Source: Bacteroidota bacterium
Lineage (GTDB): Bacteria; Bacteroidota; Bacteroidia; 2-12-FULL-35-15
Assembly (NCBI GenBank): GCA_016722565.1
Contig: JADKIU010000002.1
Span: 868,001-932,000, forward strand
DNA length: 64,000 nucleotides
Direction: 5' to 3'
Each line of letters begins with the position of its first letter. Within the stretch, counting starts at the first letter, position 1. Both the position numbers and the translations under genes were made by a program. Shown one piece after another: positions 33,811-42,461 of the stretch. Under the pieces are notes generated by a model, which saw only the letters and a program-made list of their open reading frames with translations, did no database searches and was not told the DNA's origin.

Positions 33811-34574
33811 ATAACGTCTCGCTTATCGTTATTGGTATCCATGTTCCGTTTCTCCGCTTTCCTCCGCATACGGATATTCATAAACTCCACAAACAAGGAG
33901 AATGCAATGGAGATGTAAATGAATTTTTTATCCACATGTTCATGAAACGCTTCCAGAATCAACACTGCACCAATCATCAATAAAAATGCGAGCGCCAATA
34001 CTTTAATGGTTGGATTATCATTGATAAAATCACTTACTCTTCCTGAGAAAATAATCATGATGATCATGGCAATAATTACAGCAAAAATCATAATTAAGAG
34101 ATTGGTGACAAGTCCTACCGCTGTAAGAATCGAATCAAAGGAAAATACGATGTCAATCAAAACGATTTGCATCACAATGGCATTAAAACTTACTCGTTTT
34201 ACATTCATTTGCTCGTCATCATAACCTTGAATTTTATTGTGCAATTCCATCGTGGTTTTATATAGCAAAAACACACCACCGGCAAATAAAATCAAGTCTC
34301 TACCCGTAACACCAAAACTGCCGATATGAAAAAGTGCATCTTTTAATTGTACAATCCAGGAAATACTAAAAAGCAATGCCACACGCATTACCAACGCCAT
34401 CATTAAGCCAATTGCTCTTGCTTTGCCTTGCTTTGCTTTAGGCAGTTTTCCGGCTATAATGGAGATAAAAATGATGTTGTCTATCCCTAAAACAATCTCT
34501 AATACGGATAATGTAAGCAAACTGATGAGCGATGCAACCGAAAAAAGCTCATTAAAATCCTGGGCTAAATGCAT
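33807..34574 (-). CDS. TerC family integral membrane protein
   Basis: 255 residues and seven or more membrane helices. SVLEIVLGIDNIIFISIIAG and VLIDIVFSFDSILTAVGLV hold the paired Asp residues (GIDN, FSFDS) typical of TerC/Alx proteins, thought to move metal ions, often Mn2+, during membrane protein metallation or stress. No tellurite-resistance cluster (terABDE) is present, so the family name should not be taken as tellurite resistance. The stop overlaps yihY by 4 nt in convergent orientation. Confidence 0.9.
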   Translation of the reverse strand: MHLAQDFNELFSVASLISLLTLSVLEIVLGIDNIIFISIIAGKLPKAKQGKARAIGLMMALVMRVALLFSISWIVQLKDALFHIGSFGVTGRDLILFAGGVFLLYKTTMELHNKIQGYDDEQMNVKRVSFNAIVMQIVLIDIVFSFDSILTAVGLVTNLLIMIFAVIIAMIIMIIFSGRVSDFINDNPTIKVLALAFLLMIGAVLILEAFHEHVDKKFIYISIAFSLFVEFMNIRMRRKAEKRNMDTNNDKRDVI

Positions 34575-34663
34575 AGAAAACTAATTTTTTACAAAAGTAC
34601 ATAGAATTTTCAGAATGATTTGAAAAATTTTACACTTGATTTTCAATAACTTATAAATTATTT

Positions 34664-34707
34664 TAGTACTATGTGATACAAGGTACTACTTTTTGTATAT
34701 ATCTTTG
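34664..34707 (+). promoter_or_regulatory. Promoter with operator-like inverted repeat before padR
   Basis: TATCTTTG at 34700-34707 is a -7 box. Just upstream TAGTAC (34664-34669) and GTACTA (34683-34688) form an inverted repeat spaced by 13 nt that covers the -33 position. That arrangement suits binding of the dimeric PadR regulator encoded 87 nt downstream, i.e. autorepression. A GGGTTT/AAACCC hairpin (34722-34737) lies in the leader. Confidence 0.55.
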
Positions 34708-34793
34708 CAATGTCATTAAGAGGGTTTGACGAAACCCAAAAATGAACCTTGATAGCTACAAGGAAAACGAACTAACTTTTAATACTATTAACC

Positions 34794-35123
34794 ATGAATA
34801 TAGAAAACACAAAAGCGCAAATGAAAAAAGGCGTACTTGAGTTTTGTATTTTATCGGTGCTTTCAGGAGGAGAAAATTATCCCTCAGAAATTATCGCAAA
34901 AATGAAAGAAGCAAAACTCATTGTCGTAGAAGGCACCTTATACCCGCTGCTCATGCGCCTTAAAAACGATGGCTTACTGAGCTACCGATGGGAAGAGTCC
35001 ACTTCCGGACCTCCTCGCAAATACTACAAGCTCACTCCGGTAGGTGAACAATTTTTAAAAGAATTGGAAATGACCTGGAACGAATTGGTAGAAGCAGTAA
35101 ACAAAACAATACAAAAAAATTAA
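34794..35123 (+). CDS. PadR family transcriptional regulator
   Basis: 109 residues. A winged helix (MKKGVLEFCILSVLSGGENYPS, IVVEGTLYPLLMRLKNDGLL, SGPPRKYYKLTPVGEQFLKE) with a short C-terminal helix for dimerisation identifies the PadR-s1 family. It precedes a PspC-domain gene on the same strand by 79 nt; this pair is common in Bacteroidota and the regulator likely represses its own operon in response to an envelope or membrane signal. The signal is not known. Confidence 0.92.
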   Translation: MNIENTKAQMKKGVLEFCILSVLSGGENYPSEIIAKMKEAKLIVVEGTLYPLLMRLKNDGLLSYRWEESTSGPPRKYYKLTPVGEQFLKELEMTWNELVEAVNKTIQKN

Positions 35124-35202
35124 ACTTGGGATTAAACAGTTGCTCCATAGGAGTCCCTTCGGGAAAAAAAACAACAAAATCACAAACTAAAAAACGAAGA
35201 CA

Positions 35203-36900
35203 ATGAACAAAACGATAACAATGAACTTAAGCGGCATCATCTTTCACATCGAAGAAGACGCCTATGAAATGCTTAACAAATACCTCAGCACCATTAAAGG
35301 CTATTTCCACGATTCGGAAGGAAGAGATGAAATTATGAATGATATCGAATCACGCATTGCCGAAATGTTGCAGGAAAAAGTAAGCACCACCAAACAAGCG
35401 GTTCTTAAAATGGATGTGGAAAGTGTTATCTCCGTTATGGGAAAACCCGAAGATTTTGCAGGTGAAAGCGCAGAGAACGCCAAAAATGAATCTAAAACTG
35501 AAGCCAATGCTCCGTTTGAAGGAAACAAAAGAAGAAGAGTGTTCCGCGACCCAGATGACGCTGTTGTAAGTGGTGTTTGTTCAGGGATTTCAAACTATTT
35601 CGACTTGGATCCCATCTGGCTTAGAGGTGCATTTGCAATCAGTTTCTTCGTGTTTGGCTCTGGACTTATCCTATACATTATCCTTTGGATGATTATCCCT
35701 AAAGCAAAAACCACTGCAGAAAAATTGGAAATGCGTGGAGAAAAGGTAGACATCAACAATATTGGGAAAACGGTAAATGAAGAGTTTGAAGAATTCAAAC
35801 AACGTGTCGATAAATTCGGAAAAGAGATGGGCTCGAAAGAAAACAGACAACGGGTTAGAACTTCTACCGAAAAATTGGCCGATTTCCTGAGTGATGTTTT
35901 CAAAAATATTTTTCAAATCTTAGGAAAAATATTCTCTGTCATCTTCATCGTGTTTGCTGTATTCATGATTGTGCTTTTACTTGGATCGTTATTCGGAAGA
36001 AACTTTATTCATGTGAGTACAAACGGATCGGATTTCTCCTACTCCATTTACGACATGATGCACAGTGTTTTTCCAAATGATTTACCGATTGAGTACGCGG
36101 TTATCGGATTGGTTTTATTTCTTGGGTTACCTTTATTATCCATAATTTATGGAGGAGTACGTCACTTATTTGGCATCAAACAAAAAAATAAAATTGTCAG
36201 CTATACCACCAGCATCTTATGGTTAACCGGATTGGCATTTATCATCTACGTGATTTATCAAGTGAGTGATGATTTTAAAGAAGATGCAACCAGCAAACAA
36301 AACATTGAATTGGTGTCTATCAAATCGGATACGCTCTACCTAACTGCCAAAAATATTGATAAATATGGTATAAATGATGATGATGAAGGATACGATTCAA
36401 GAATATTAATTGACAACTGGACCTTGTTGAAGAAAAACGGAAAAACCACCAGTTTAGGTTACCCAAAATTTGACATCGTAATGAACGAAAACGATAGCAT
36501 CGAACTGGTTGCAATTAAATCAGCTTCCGGATATGATAAAAAAGAAGCTTTGTATCGTGCAAAACACATCTCCTACAGCATTTATCAAAAAGATTCCTTG
36601 ATTGAATTAAATCCGGAGTTTGATATTGAAGAAGGTGATAAATGGAGAAATCAAAACCTTCGTTTGGTATTAAAAATTCCTGTAGGAACAGTTGTTTTTC
36701 TTTCTCCTTCTTTAAAACACATTATTTATGATATCGATAATGTAACCGACACTTACGATAAAGAAATGTTGAACAGAAGATGGAAGATGACGAACAGAGG
36801 ATTGGAATGCATCGACTGTGATGGTTTAGAAGAGGACATGGAACACCTTCATAAGGTTCCTTCCGTTTTGGCACCACCATCCGTTCCCGAAGTACCATAA
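35203..36900 (+). CDS. PspC-domain membrane protein
   Basis: 565 residues. The N-terminal ~90 residues (MNLSGIIFHIEEDAYEMLNK, SRIAEMLQEK, VISVMGKPEDFAG) are the segment typical of PadR-linked PspC proteins. The PspC domain (about 108-170) reads RRRVFRDPDDAVVSGVCSGI, YFDLDPIWLRGAF and ILYIILWMIIPKA. A coiled linker, further membrane helices (IFSVIFIVFAVFMIVLLLGS, AVIGLVLFLGLPLLSIIYGG, ILWLTGLAFIIYVIYQV) and a C-terminal beta-rich domain follow. It probably senses or responds to membrane stress. One operon with padR is likely. Confidence 0.88.
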   Translation: MNKTITMNLSGIIFHIEEDAYEMLNKYLSTIKGYFHDSEGRDEIMNDIESRIAEMLQEKVSTTKQAVLKMDVESVISVMGKPEDFAGESAENAKNESKTEANAPFEGNKRRRVFRDPDDAVVSGVCSGISNYFDLDPIWLRGAFAISFFVFGSGLILYIILWMIIPKAKTTAEKLEMRGEKVDINNIGKTVNEEFEEFKQRVDKFGKEMGSKENRQRVRTSTEKLADFLSDVFKNIFQILGKIFSVIFIVFAVFMIVLLLGSLFGRNFIHVSTNGSDFSYSIYDMMHSVFPNDLPIEYAVIGLVLFLGLPLLSIIYGGVRHLFGIKQKNKIVSYTTSILWLTGLAFIIYVIYQVSDDFKEDATSKQNIELVSIKSDTLYLTAKNIDKYGINDDDEGYDSRILIDNWTLLKKNGKTTSLGYPKFDIVMNENDSIELVAIKSASGYDKKEALYRAKHISYSIYQKDSLIELNPEFDIEEGDKWRNQNLRLVLKIPVGTVVFLSPSLKHIIYDIDNVTDTYDKEMLNRRWKMTNRGLECIDCDGLEEDMEHLHKVPSVLAPPSVPEVP

Positions 36901-37023
36901 AAAATAAAAAAATAAAATATGCTGTAACTTTTAGAATAGATATTCGTCCAGTTACTAAAATATACCAATACCAACCTATTGGTAGATCAAACAAACTAAA
37001 ATATAAACAACATCCCTACAGTC

Positions 37024-37380
37024 ATGAACTATTTAAAAACACAAACCTCATCAAGAATGAGTATAAAGCTCACAACATTAATTGTTGCTTTATTTATCAG
37101 CACACTATCTGCAGTTGCAGGAAATGGCACCGGAATCAGTGAAGCCATCAGCAAACAACTTAGCATTCCAAAAGAATTGAAAAGCAACAAGCTGAATGAA
37201 AAAGTAAACGTTCAATTTAAAATTGCTGAAGATGGAAAAGCAACGATTATGAACGTTGAAACCAACAATCCGGAATTAAAGAAATATGTGATGAAACAGT
37301 TTCCAAAAATTGATTTCAACTCCTATTCCGCAAAACCCGAAGCAATTTATTTTGTTGACATCAACTTTAAAGTGCTTTAA
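37024..37380 (+). CDS. Small secreted TonB_C-like protein
   Basis: 118 residues with a signal peptide ending near SAVAGNG. The mature part (ISKQLSIPKELKSNKLNEKV, NVQFKIAEDGKATIMNVET, ELKKYVMKQF, VDINFKVL) follows the beta-alpha-beta pattern of TonB C-terminal domains, but the protein has no membrane anchor or proline-rich linker, so it is not a normal TonB. It is 123 nt after the PspC gene, with no terminator seen between them, so it may belong to the same transcript. Confidence 0.6.
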   Translation: MNYLKTQTSSRMSIKLTTLIVALFISTLSAVAGNGTGISEAISKQLSIPKELKSNKLNEKVNVQFKIAEDGKATIMNVETNNPELKKYVMKQFPKIDFNSYSAKPEAIYFVDINFKVL

Positions 37381-37395
37381 TTAACTGTATTTCCT

Positions 37396-37470
37396 AAAGG
37401 GGTATAAATTCGTGCAAAGACTTTAGTCCAGGAGAATGAGTTCGTAGCATTTCTCATTCTCCACCCCTTT
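37396..37470. ncRNA. Nested hairpin element, possible structured RNA
   Basis: An outer stem AAAGGGGT (37396-37403) with ACCCCTTT (37463-37470) encloses a perfect inner stem GGAGAATGAG (37431-37440) with CTCATTCTCC (37453-37462). The two right-hand arms are directly adjacent. The 27-nt left bulge contains GACTTTAGTC. It follows a stop codon by 16 nt and is followed by a separate strong terminator, as expected for a 3'-UTR-derived or stand-alone small RNA. No known family is recognised. Confidence 0.4.
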
Positions 37471-37478
37471 TCTTTATA

Positions 37479-37511
37479 AAGCGATAAGAAATTCTCTTAT
37501 CGCTTTTTTTT
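37479..37511 (+). terminator. Rho-independent terminator
   Basis: AAGCGATAAGA and TCTTATCGCTT form an 11-bp perfect stem with a 5-base loop followed by a run of T. It ends the 37024 gene and/or the structured element before it. Confidence 0.9.
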
Positions 37512-37514
37512 ATT

Positions 37515-37522
37515 TATATTTG
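37515..37522 (+). promoter_or_regulatory. Candidate -7 box (TATATTTG) for the 37537 gene
   Basis: TATATTTG directly follows the terminator and lies 14 nt before the ATG at 37537, giving a very short leader. Confidence 0.5.
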
Positions 37523-37536
37523 TTAAAACACATCTC

Positions 37537-38196
37537 ATGAAGCAACTGACAGCAGTATTCTCTTTTCTTTTCATTTCAATGATTTGCTATTCACAGGATA
37601 CCATCCTCAAACGCAATTCTGAAAAAATACTCGCAAAAGTTATCGAAATTACACCCACTGAAATAAAATACAAGAAAACTGCGTTCTTAGATGGACCAAC
37701 CTATATCGATAAAAATCAGAGATCCAAATGATTGTCTATTCCAAATGGCATAAAAGAACTCTTTGAAGCGGAACCGTTAAAAGAAGTTGTACAAATCAAC
37801 AACGACTATTATGGCAACAACTCGTTTTCCAACAATCACATTGAAGATTTTAGAATACATTATCGCTATCAAAACCGAACCATCAATCAACCTCAAATGC
37901 AAAAGATTTTGATGAATACAAAGGACAAAGAAATCATGCGATTGGTCGCAAAATCAAAAGAAGCTCGAAAAGTAGAATTCATCAGTTTCGCTGCTATCCC
38001 ATTCGGAATTGCCGCTTTAGTGGTTGTTTCCTCCAATAATTTTGGGAACACCGTTTCCGGTCAAAACACAACATTTGCTGTTGGTGGATTATGCCTAGCT
38101 GCTGCCATCACCTGCCCTATTGTTTCGGGAATAAAAAGAAAGCAAAAAGTGAAATACAACAGTGAAGCGATTGAACTTTACAATCAGAAATATTAA
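37537..38196 (+). CDS. Secreted two-helix membrane protein with two compensating frameshifts
   Basis: The first frame stops at a TGA after GPTYIDKNQRSK, and the rest (SIPNGIKELFEAEPL onward) is open again in the same frame. The bases between, read one frame over, encode SEIQMIVYS, matching SKIQKIHFS in the paralogue at 38198. So one base is missing near 37709-37715 and one extra A is present at 37743-37745. The corrected protein (~219 residues) has a signal peptide (MKQLTAVFSFLFISMICYSQ), a DTILKRNSEKILAKVIEITP domain and two C-terminal membrane helices. Function unknown; the 38198 gene is its tandem copy. Confidence 0.72.
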
Positions 38197-38197
38197 T

Positions 38198-38887
38198 ATG
38201 AAAAAAATAATTGCCTTCCTTTTTTGCCTGTTCACCATCGGATCATTTGCTCAGGATACCATTTTCAAAAGAAGCGCTGAAATTATTCTCGCAAAAATAT
38301 TGGAAATCACTCCTTCTGAAGTGAAATACAAAAAGTTCGAGTTTCAGGATGGGCCTACCTATATCGAAATCAAATCAAAGATTCAAAAAATTCATTTCTC
38401 CAATGGGATGAAAGAAACGTTTGAAGCAGTTCCTGAAACGAAAACAGCCATCAGCATTTCAAAGAGCAACGAATATTACCCAGAAAAGCCTGTCGAATCA
38501 AACAAAATAGATGTATGGAGCGCCAATCGATTTACTCAGAACAATAGAACCATTAGAGAAAACGACTTGCATATCATCTTATTAAAAACAAAAGACAAAA
38601 AAATAATTAATTTGGTGGGTGCTGCAAAGGATGCAAAAAAAATGCAATACATCGGCTTTGCCGCTATTCCAATCGGAATTGCATCGTATGGATTAATGTG
38701 GGCCAGCTTATTAAACAGCACACCTTCATCTGGTGCGTTTGGAATTAAAATGGAACCTCGCTATCTTGCAGGAAGTGCGGTTTGTTTAATCGCAGCAGTT
38801 GCTTGCCCAATTGCCTCGGGCTCTTTTAAAAAGAAACGAAATGTCTGCAACCGTGCTGCGGTAAAATTGTATAATGAGAAGTATTAA
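38198..38887 (+). CDS. Secreted two-helix membrane protein (paralogue of 37537)
   Basis: 229 residues from the ATG at 38198, 1 nt after the upstream stop. A signal peptide (MKKIIAFLFCLFTIGSFAQ) precedes DTIFKRSAEIILAKILEITP, SEVKYKKFEFQDGPTY and IHFSNGMKETFE, a short beta domain common in Bacteroidota. Then a charged stretch and two membrane helices (IGFAAIPIGIASYGLMWASL, YLAGSAVCLIAAVACPIASG), ending VKLYNEKY. Both copies keep the same order and similar ends, so this is a tandem duplication within one operon. Function unknown. Confidence 0.75.
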   Translation: MKKIIAFLFCLFTIGSFAQDTIFKRSAEIILAKILEITPSEVKYKKFEFQDGPTYIEIKSKIQKIHFSNGMKETFEAVPETKTAISISKSNEYYPEKPVESNKIDVWSANRFTQNNRTIRENDLHIILLKTKDKKIINLVGAAKDAKKMQYIGFAAIPIGIASYGLMWASLLNSTPSSGAFGIKMEPRYLAGSAVCLIAAVACPIASGSFKKKRNVCNRAAVKLYNEKY

Positions 38888-38971
38888 AGCTCAAATTATC
38901 AAGCACATACACGTAGAAATCCCTTTTTCCACAAAATCTGAAAACACCCCAATTTTACTATTACAAATACT

Positions 38972-38979
38972 TATATTTG
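38972..38979 (+). promoter_or_regulatory. Candidate -7 box (TATATTTG) for the E1 dehydrogenase gene
   Basis: TATATTTG lies 26 nt before the ATG at 39006 and shows that the upstream in-frame codons from 38874 are not translated. Confidence 0.55.
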
Positions 38980-39005
38980 TGATTATAGATTTTATACCCC
39001 TTTTT

Positions 39006-41429
39006 ATGTCAAACGAAGAAACAATGGCATCCGGTAAAGCAAAAGTTACTGAATACATTAAAATAGTATTAAACGATTATCGCATTGCGAATGAAAGTCG
39101 TGAAGCCAGCCTAATGGGCAGACGTGAAGTATTAACCGGAAAGGCCAAGTTCGGAATTTTTGGTGATGGTAAAGAAGTCGCACAATTGGCCATGGCAAAA
39201 GTGTTTCAAAACGGTGATTTCCGTTCCGGCTATTACCGCGATCAAACCTTTATGTTTGCTACCGGAAACCTTACATTACAAGAATGGTTTGCAGGATTGT
39301 ACGGACATACCGATGCTGATGCTGAACCGATGAGTGCAGGTAGACAAATGGGTGGACACTTTGGAACACGCAGCTTGAACGCGGATGGTACATGGAAAGA
39401 TTTAACGAAGATGAAAAACTCTTCTCCTGATATTTCTCCTACAGGCGGACAAATGCCACGCTTACTTGGATTAGCAATGGCCTCCAAACATTTTAAATTA
39501 AATCCCGAATTACAAAAAGAACAATTTCACCACTTATCAAACAAAGGAAATGAAATTGCTTTCGGAACAATTGGTGATGCAAGTACTTCTGAAGGGTTAT
39601 TTTGGGAAACAATCAATGCAGCAGGTGTGATGCAAATTCCAATGCTGGTTTCTGTTTGGGATGATGGACATGGTATTTCTGTTCCAAAAAAATACCAAAC
39701 AACAAAAGAAAGTATTTCTGAAATATTAAAAGGATTCCAGCGCGAAGAAGGTGGAGTTGGCTATGAAATTTTCAAAACCAAAGGATGGGATTATGCACAC
39801 CTTTGCGAAACCTACGAAAAAGCTAGTAAAGTTTGTAGAGAACAACACGTTCCGGTTTTAGTGCATGTAGAAGAAGTAACACAACCACAAGGTCACAGTA
39901 CTTCCGGCTCTCACGAACGCTATAAATCAAAAGACCGCTTGCAATGGGAATCGGATTTCGATGGAATTAAAAAATTACGTGAATGGATTTTGGCAAACAA
40001 ACTTTCTACGGAAAATGAATTGGTAGAAATTGAAGAGAACGCTAAAAAAGTGGTGCGTGAAGCAAAAGCGGCTGCTTGGAATGCGTATTTAAATCCAATC
40101 AAAGCGGAATTAAAAGAAGTGAGTTTAATGATGGATGCCGTTGCAGCACAATCGACCAATGCGGCATTTATCACAAAAATTAAAAACGACCTCTACTCGA
40201 TTCTTGAACCGATTCGAAAAGATATTATTGTTGCTGCAAAAAGTGTGTTGCGCTTAACACGCAACGAAAACATTGCTGCTAAAAAACAACTCTCCGATTG
40301 GATCAACGAATCGAAATTGGCGAACTACGACCGTTACAGCTCCTACTTGCATAGCGAATCAGAGATGAGTGCATTAAAAGTGAAACCGGTAAAAGCAGAA
40401 TTTTCCGGTGAAGCAAAAATGGTAGACGGCCGTGAATTATTAAGAGAAAATTTCAGCACCATCCTTTCTAAATATCCGGAAGTATTAATTTTTGGTGAAG
40501 ACTCCGGAAAAATCGGAGGTGTGAATCAAGGATTGGAAGGCTTGCAAGATAAGTTTGGTGAAATCAGAGTGTTCGATACCGGTATCCGTGAAGCGACCAT
40601 CATGGGACAAGCCATCGGTTTAGCAATGCGTGGATTACGCCCGATTGCTGAAATTCAATACCTGGATTATCTTTTATATGCATTGCAAATCATGAGCGAT
40701 GATTTAGCAACCATACAATACCGTACAAAAGGTGCACAAAAAGCACCGGTAATTATCCGTACACGCGGACATCGTTTGGAAGGGATTTGGCATAGCGGTT
40801 CTCCAATGGGAATGATTATCAATTCCATTCGTGGAATTCATGTTTGTGTTCCCCGCAACATGCAACAAGCTGCTGGATTTTACAACACTTTGCTTACTGC
40901 TGATGAACCTGCATTGGTGATTGAACCATTAAACGGTTACCGTTTAAAAGAACAACTACCAACCAACTTAGGAGAATATAAAATTCCATTAGGTGTTGTA
41001 GAAACCATCAACGAAGGTGCTGATGTAACATTAGTAACCTACGGTTCTTGTTGCAGAATCGCAATGGAAGCGGTAAAACAATTAGCGGAAGCGGATATCT
41101 CTGTGGAAGTAATCGATGTGCAAACCTTATTGCCATTCGATTTAAATCACATGATTGTGGAGTCGGTGAAGAAAACAAATCGTTTGGTTGTGTTGGATGA
41201 AGATGTTCCGGGTGGAGCGAGTGCTTACATCTTACAAAAAGTATTAGAAGAACAAGGTGCTTATCAACATTTGGATTCTGAACCTCGCACCTTGGCAGCA
41301 AAAGATCACCGTCCGGCTTATGGCTCTGACGGAGATTATTTTTCTAAGCCGAGTGCCGATGATGTATTCGATACCATTTATGAATTAATGCACGAAAGTA
41401 ATCCGGACAAATTCCCGAGAATTTATTAA
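39006..41429 (+). CDS. 2-oxo acid dehydrogenase E1, fused alpha and beta subunits
   Basis: 807 residues from the ATG at 39006. The alpha half has SREASLMGRREVLTGKAKFG, SGYYRDQTFMFATG, GGHFGTRSLNADG and the thiamine-diphosphate motif GDASTSEGLFWETINAAG ... DDGHGIS. HSTSGSHERYKS is the phospho-loop equivalent. The beta half starts about 475 (GRELLRENFSTILSKYPEVL, IFGEDSGKIGGVNQGLEGL) and ends with LVVLDEDVPGGASAYIL. Fused E1 of this kind decarboxylates branched-chain 2-oxo acids (or pyruvate) as part of the E1-E2-E3 complex; E2 and E3 are not in the window. The substrate cannot be fixed from sequence alone. Confidence 0.9.
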   Translation: MSNEETMASGKAKVTEYIKIVLNDYRIANESREASLMGRREVLTGKAKFGIFGDGKEVAQLAMAKVFQNGDFRSGYYRDQTFMFATGNLTLQEWFAGLYGHTDADAEPMSAGRQMGGHFGTRSLNADGTWKDLTKMKNSSPDISPTGGQMPRLLGLAMASKHFKLNPELQKEQFHHLSNKGNEIAFGTIGDASTSEGLFWETINAAGVMQIPMLVSVWDDGHGISVPKKYQTTKESISEILKGFQREEGGVGYEIFKTKGWDYAHLCETYEKASKVCREQHVPVLVHVEEVTQPQGHSTSGSHERYKSKDRLQWESDFDGIKKLREWILANKLSTENELVEIEENAKKVVREAKAAAWNAYLNPIKAELKEVSLMMDAVAAQSTNAAFITKIKNDLYSILEPIRKDIIVAAKSVLRLTRNENIAAKKQLSDWINESKLANYDRYSSYLHSESEMSALKVKPVKAEFSGEAKMVDGRELLRENFSTILSKYPEVLIFGEDSGKIGGVNQGLEGLQDKFGEIRVFDTGIREATIMGQAIGLAMRGLRPIAEIQYLDYLLYALQIMSDDLATIQYRTKGAQKAPVIIRTRGHRLEGIWHSGSPMGMIINSIRGIHVCVPRNMQQAAGFYNTLLTADEPALVIEPLNGYRLKEQLPTNLGEYKIPLGVVETINEGADVTLVTYGSCCRIAMEAVKQLAEADISVEVIDVQTLLPFDLNHMIVESVKKTNRLVVLDEDVPGGASAYILQKVLEEQGAYQHLDSEPRTLAAKDHRPAYGSDGDYFSKPSADDVFDTIYELMHESNPDKFPRIY

Positions 41430-41437
41430 CTATTCGG

Positions 41438-41487
41438 CCACAGATTCACAGAAAAATTAATGCAATAAAAAATCTGCGAATTTGTGG
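41438..41487. repeat. Imperfect inverted repeat (CCACAGATTCACAGA)
   Basis: CCACAGATTCACAGA (41438-41452) and TCTGCGAATTTGTGG (41473-41487) pair with about 12 of 15 matches. It lies after the E1 stop and before murQ; it may act as a terminator and resembles small repeats seen in many Bacteroidota genomes. Confidence 0.55.
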
Positions 41488-41514
41488 CTTTTTCTATTAA
41501 TCCAAGCCATCTCC

Positions 41515-42327
41515 TTGAAAAAAACAACCGAAGCGGATTCAAAATACCAAGCACTCGAGAAAATGAGTGTGCGTGAATTACTTTCCAACATCAATAAGGA
41601 AGACCAAACCGTGCCCTTGGCCATCCAAAAAGAAATTCCAAAGATTGAAAAATTAGTGAATGCCATTGTGAAACAAATGAAACAAGGCGGACGCTTATTT
41701 TACATGGGAGCAGGTACCAGCGGCAGACTGGGAATTGTGGATGCAAGTGAATGTCCGCCTACCTACGGTGTGCCTCAAGGTATGGTGATTGGAATAATTG
41801 CGGGTGGCGACAAAGCAATTCGAAAAGCAGTTGAGTTTGCAGAAGATGATACACAACAAGGTTGGAAAGATTTACAATCCTATAAAATTAACAAAAAAGA
41901 TGTGGTGATCGGAATTGCTGCATCGGGCTCAACGCCTTATGTAATTGGAGCATTGGAAGCTTGCAACAAAAAAAATATTACAACCGCATGCATCGTTTGC
42001 AACAAAGGAAGTAACGTAGCAAAGGTTGCAAAACATAAAATTGAAGTGGTGGTTGGCCCTGAATTTGTTACAGGAAGTACACGCATGAAATCCGGCACTG
42101 CTCAAAAATTGACCCTGAATATGATTTCTACTTCCGTCATGATTAAACTCGGTAAAGTAAAAGGGAATAAAATGGTGGACATGCAACTGAGCAACAACAA
42201 GCTCGTTGACAGAGGAACAAACATGGTAGCCAAAGAATTAAAGGTTTCCTATAAAAAAGCCAACGAACTGCTATTGAAATATGGTAGCGTAAGAAAGGCT
42301 GTCGACAATTTTAGAAAGAAACAATAG
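41515..42327 (+). CDS. murQ: N-acetylmuramic acid 6-phosphate etherase
   Basis: 270 residues if the TTG at 41515 is the start (MKKTTEADSKYQALEKMSVR, matching the usual MurQ beginning); an earlier TTG at 41482 would add residues encoded by an inverted repeat. The SIS-type sugar-phosphate motif GAGTSGRLGIVDASECPPTY contains the catalytic Glu; IGIAASGSTPYVIGAL and EFVTGSTRMKSGTAQKL complete it. MurQ removes lactate from MurNAc-6-P during peptidoglycan recycling. No transporter or anhydro-MurNAc kinase gene is adjacent. Confidence 0.92.
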   Translation: MKKTTEADSKYQALEKMSVRELLSNINKEDQTVPLAIQKEIPKIEKLVNAIVKQMKQGGRLFYMGAGTSGRLGIVDASECPPTYGVPQGMVIGIIAGGDKAIRKAVEFAEDDTQQGWKDLQSYKINKKDVVIGIAASGSTPYVIGALEACNKKNITTACIVCNKGSNVAKVAKHKIEVVVGPEFVTGSTRMKSGTAQKLTLNMISTSVMIKLGKVKGNKMVDMQLSNNKLVDRGTNMVAKELKVSYKKANELLLKYGSVRKAVDNFRKKQ

Positions 42328-42350
42328 ACAAGTAAAAAAATTATAAGAGC

Positions 42351-42435
42351 CGTCATTGCGAGGAACGAAGCAATCTATCTCTATTAGAAGTACAGCCATC
42401 ATTGGCATGAGATTGCTTCGTTCCTCGCAATGACG
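42351..42435. repeat. Perfect 26-bp inverted repeat (CGTCATTGCGAGGAACGAAG family)
   Basis: Arms 42351-42376 and 42410-42435 are perfect reverse complements of 26 bp around a 33-nt loop; the arm starts CGTCATTGCGAGGAACGAAG. There is no coding sequence. The same arm sequence is, to my knowledge, a widespread mobile-like repeat in Bacteroidota and other bacteria. It lies between murQ and the 42462 gene. Confidence 0.85.
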
Positions 42436-42461
42436 TACAAAAATGAACTCTTTTCGTAACC

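Noticed and set aside
33807..34574. Tellurite resistance locus because of TerC
   Set aside because: No terA, terB, terD or terE; TerC homologues are general membrane proteins linked to metals.
37732..38196. Independent gene beginning right after the TGA at 37729-37731, or selenocysteine readthrough
   Set aside because: The paralogue shows the missing residues are encoded in another frame between two indels; no SECIS-like element or selenoprotein context is seen.
38874..39005. N-terminal extension of 44 residues on the E1 dehydrogenase
   Set aside because: A TATATTTG box lies within it and the residues have no family similarity; the ATG at 39006 is preferred.
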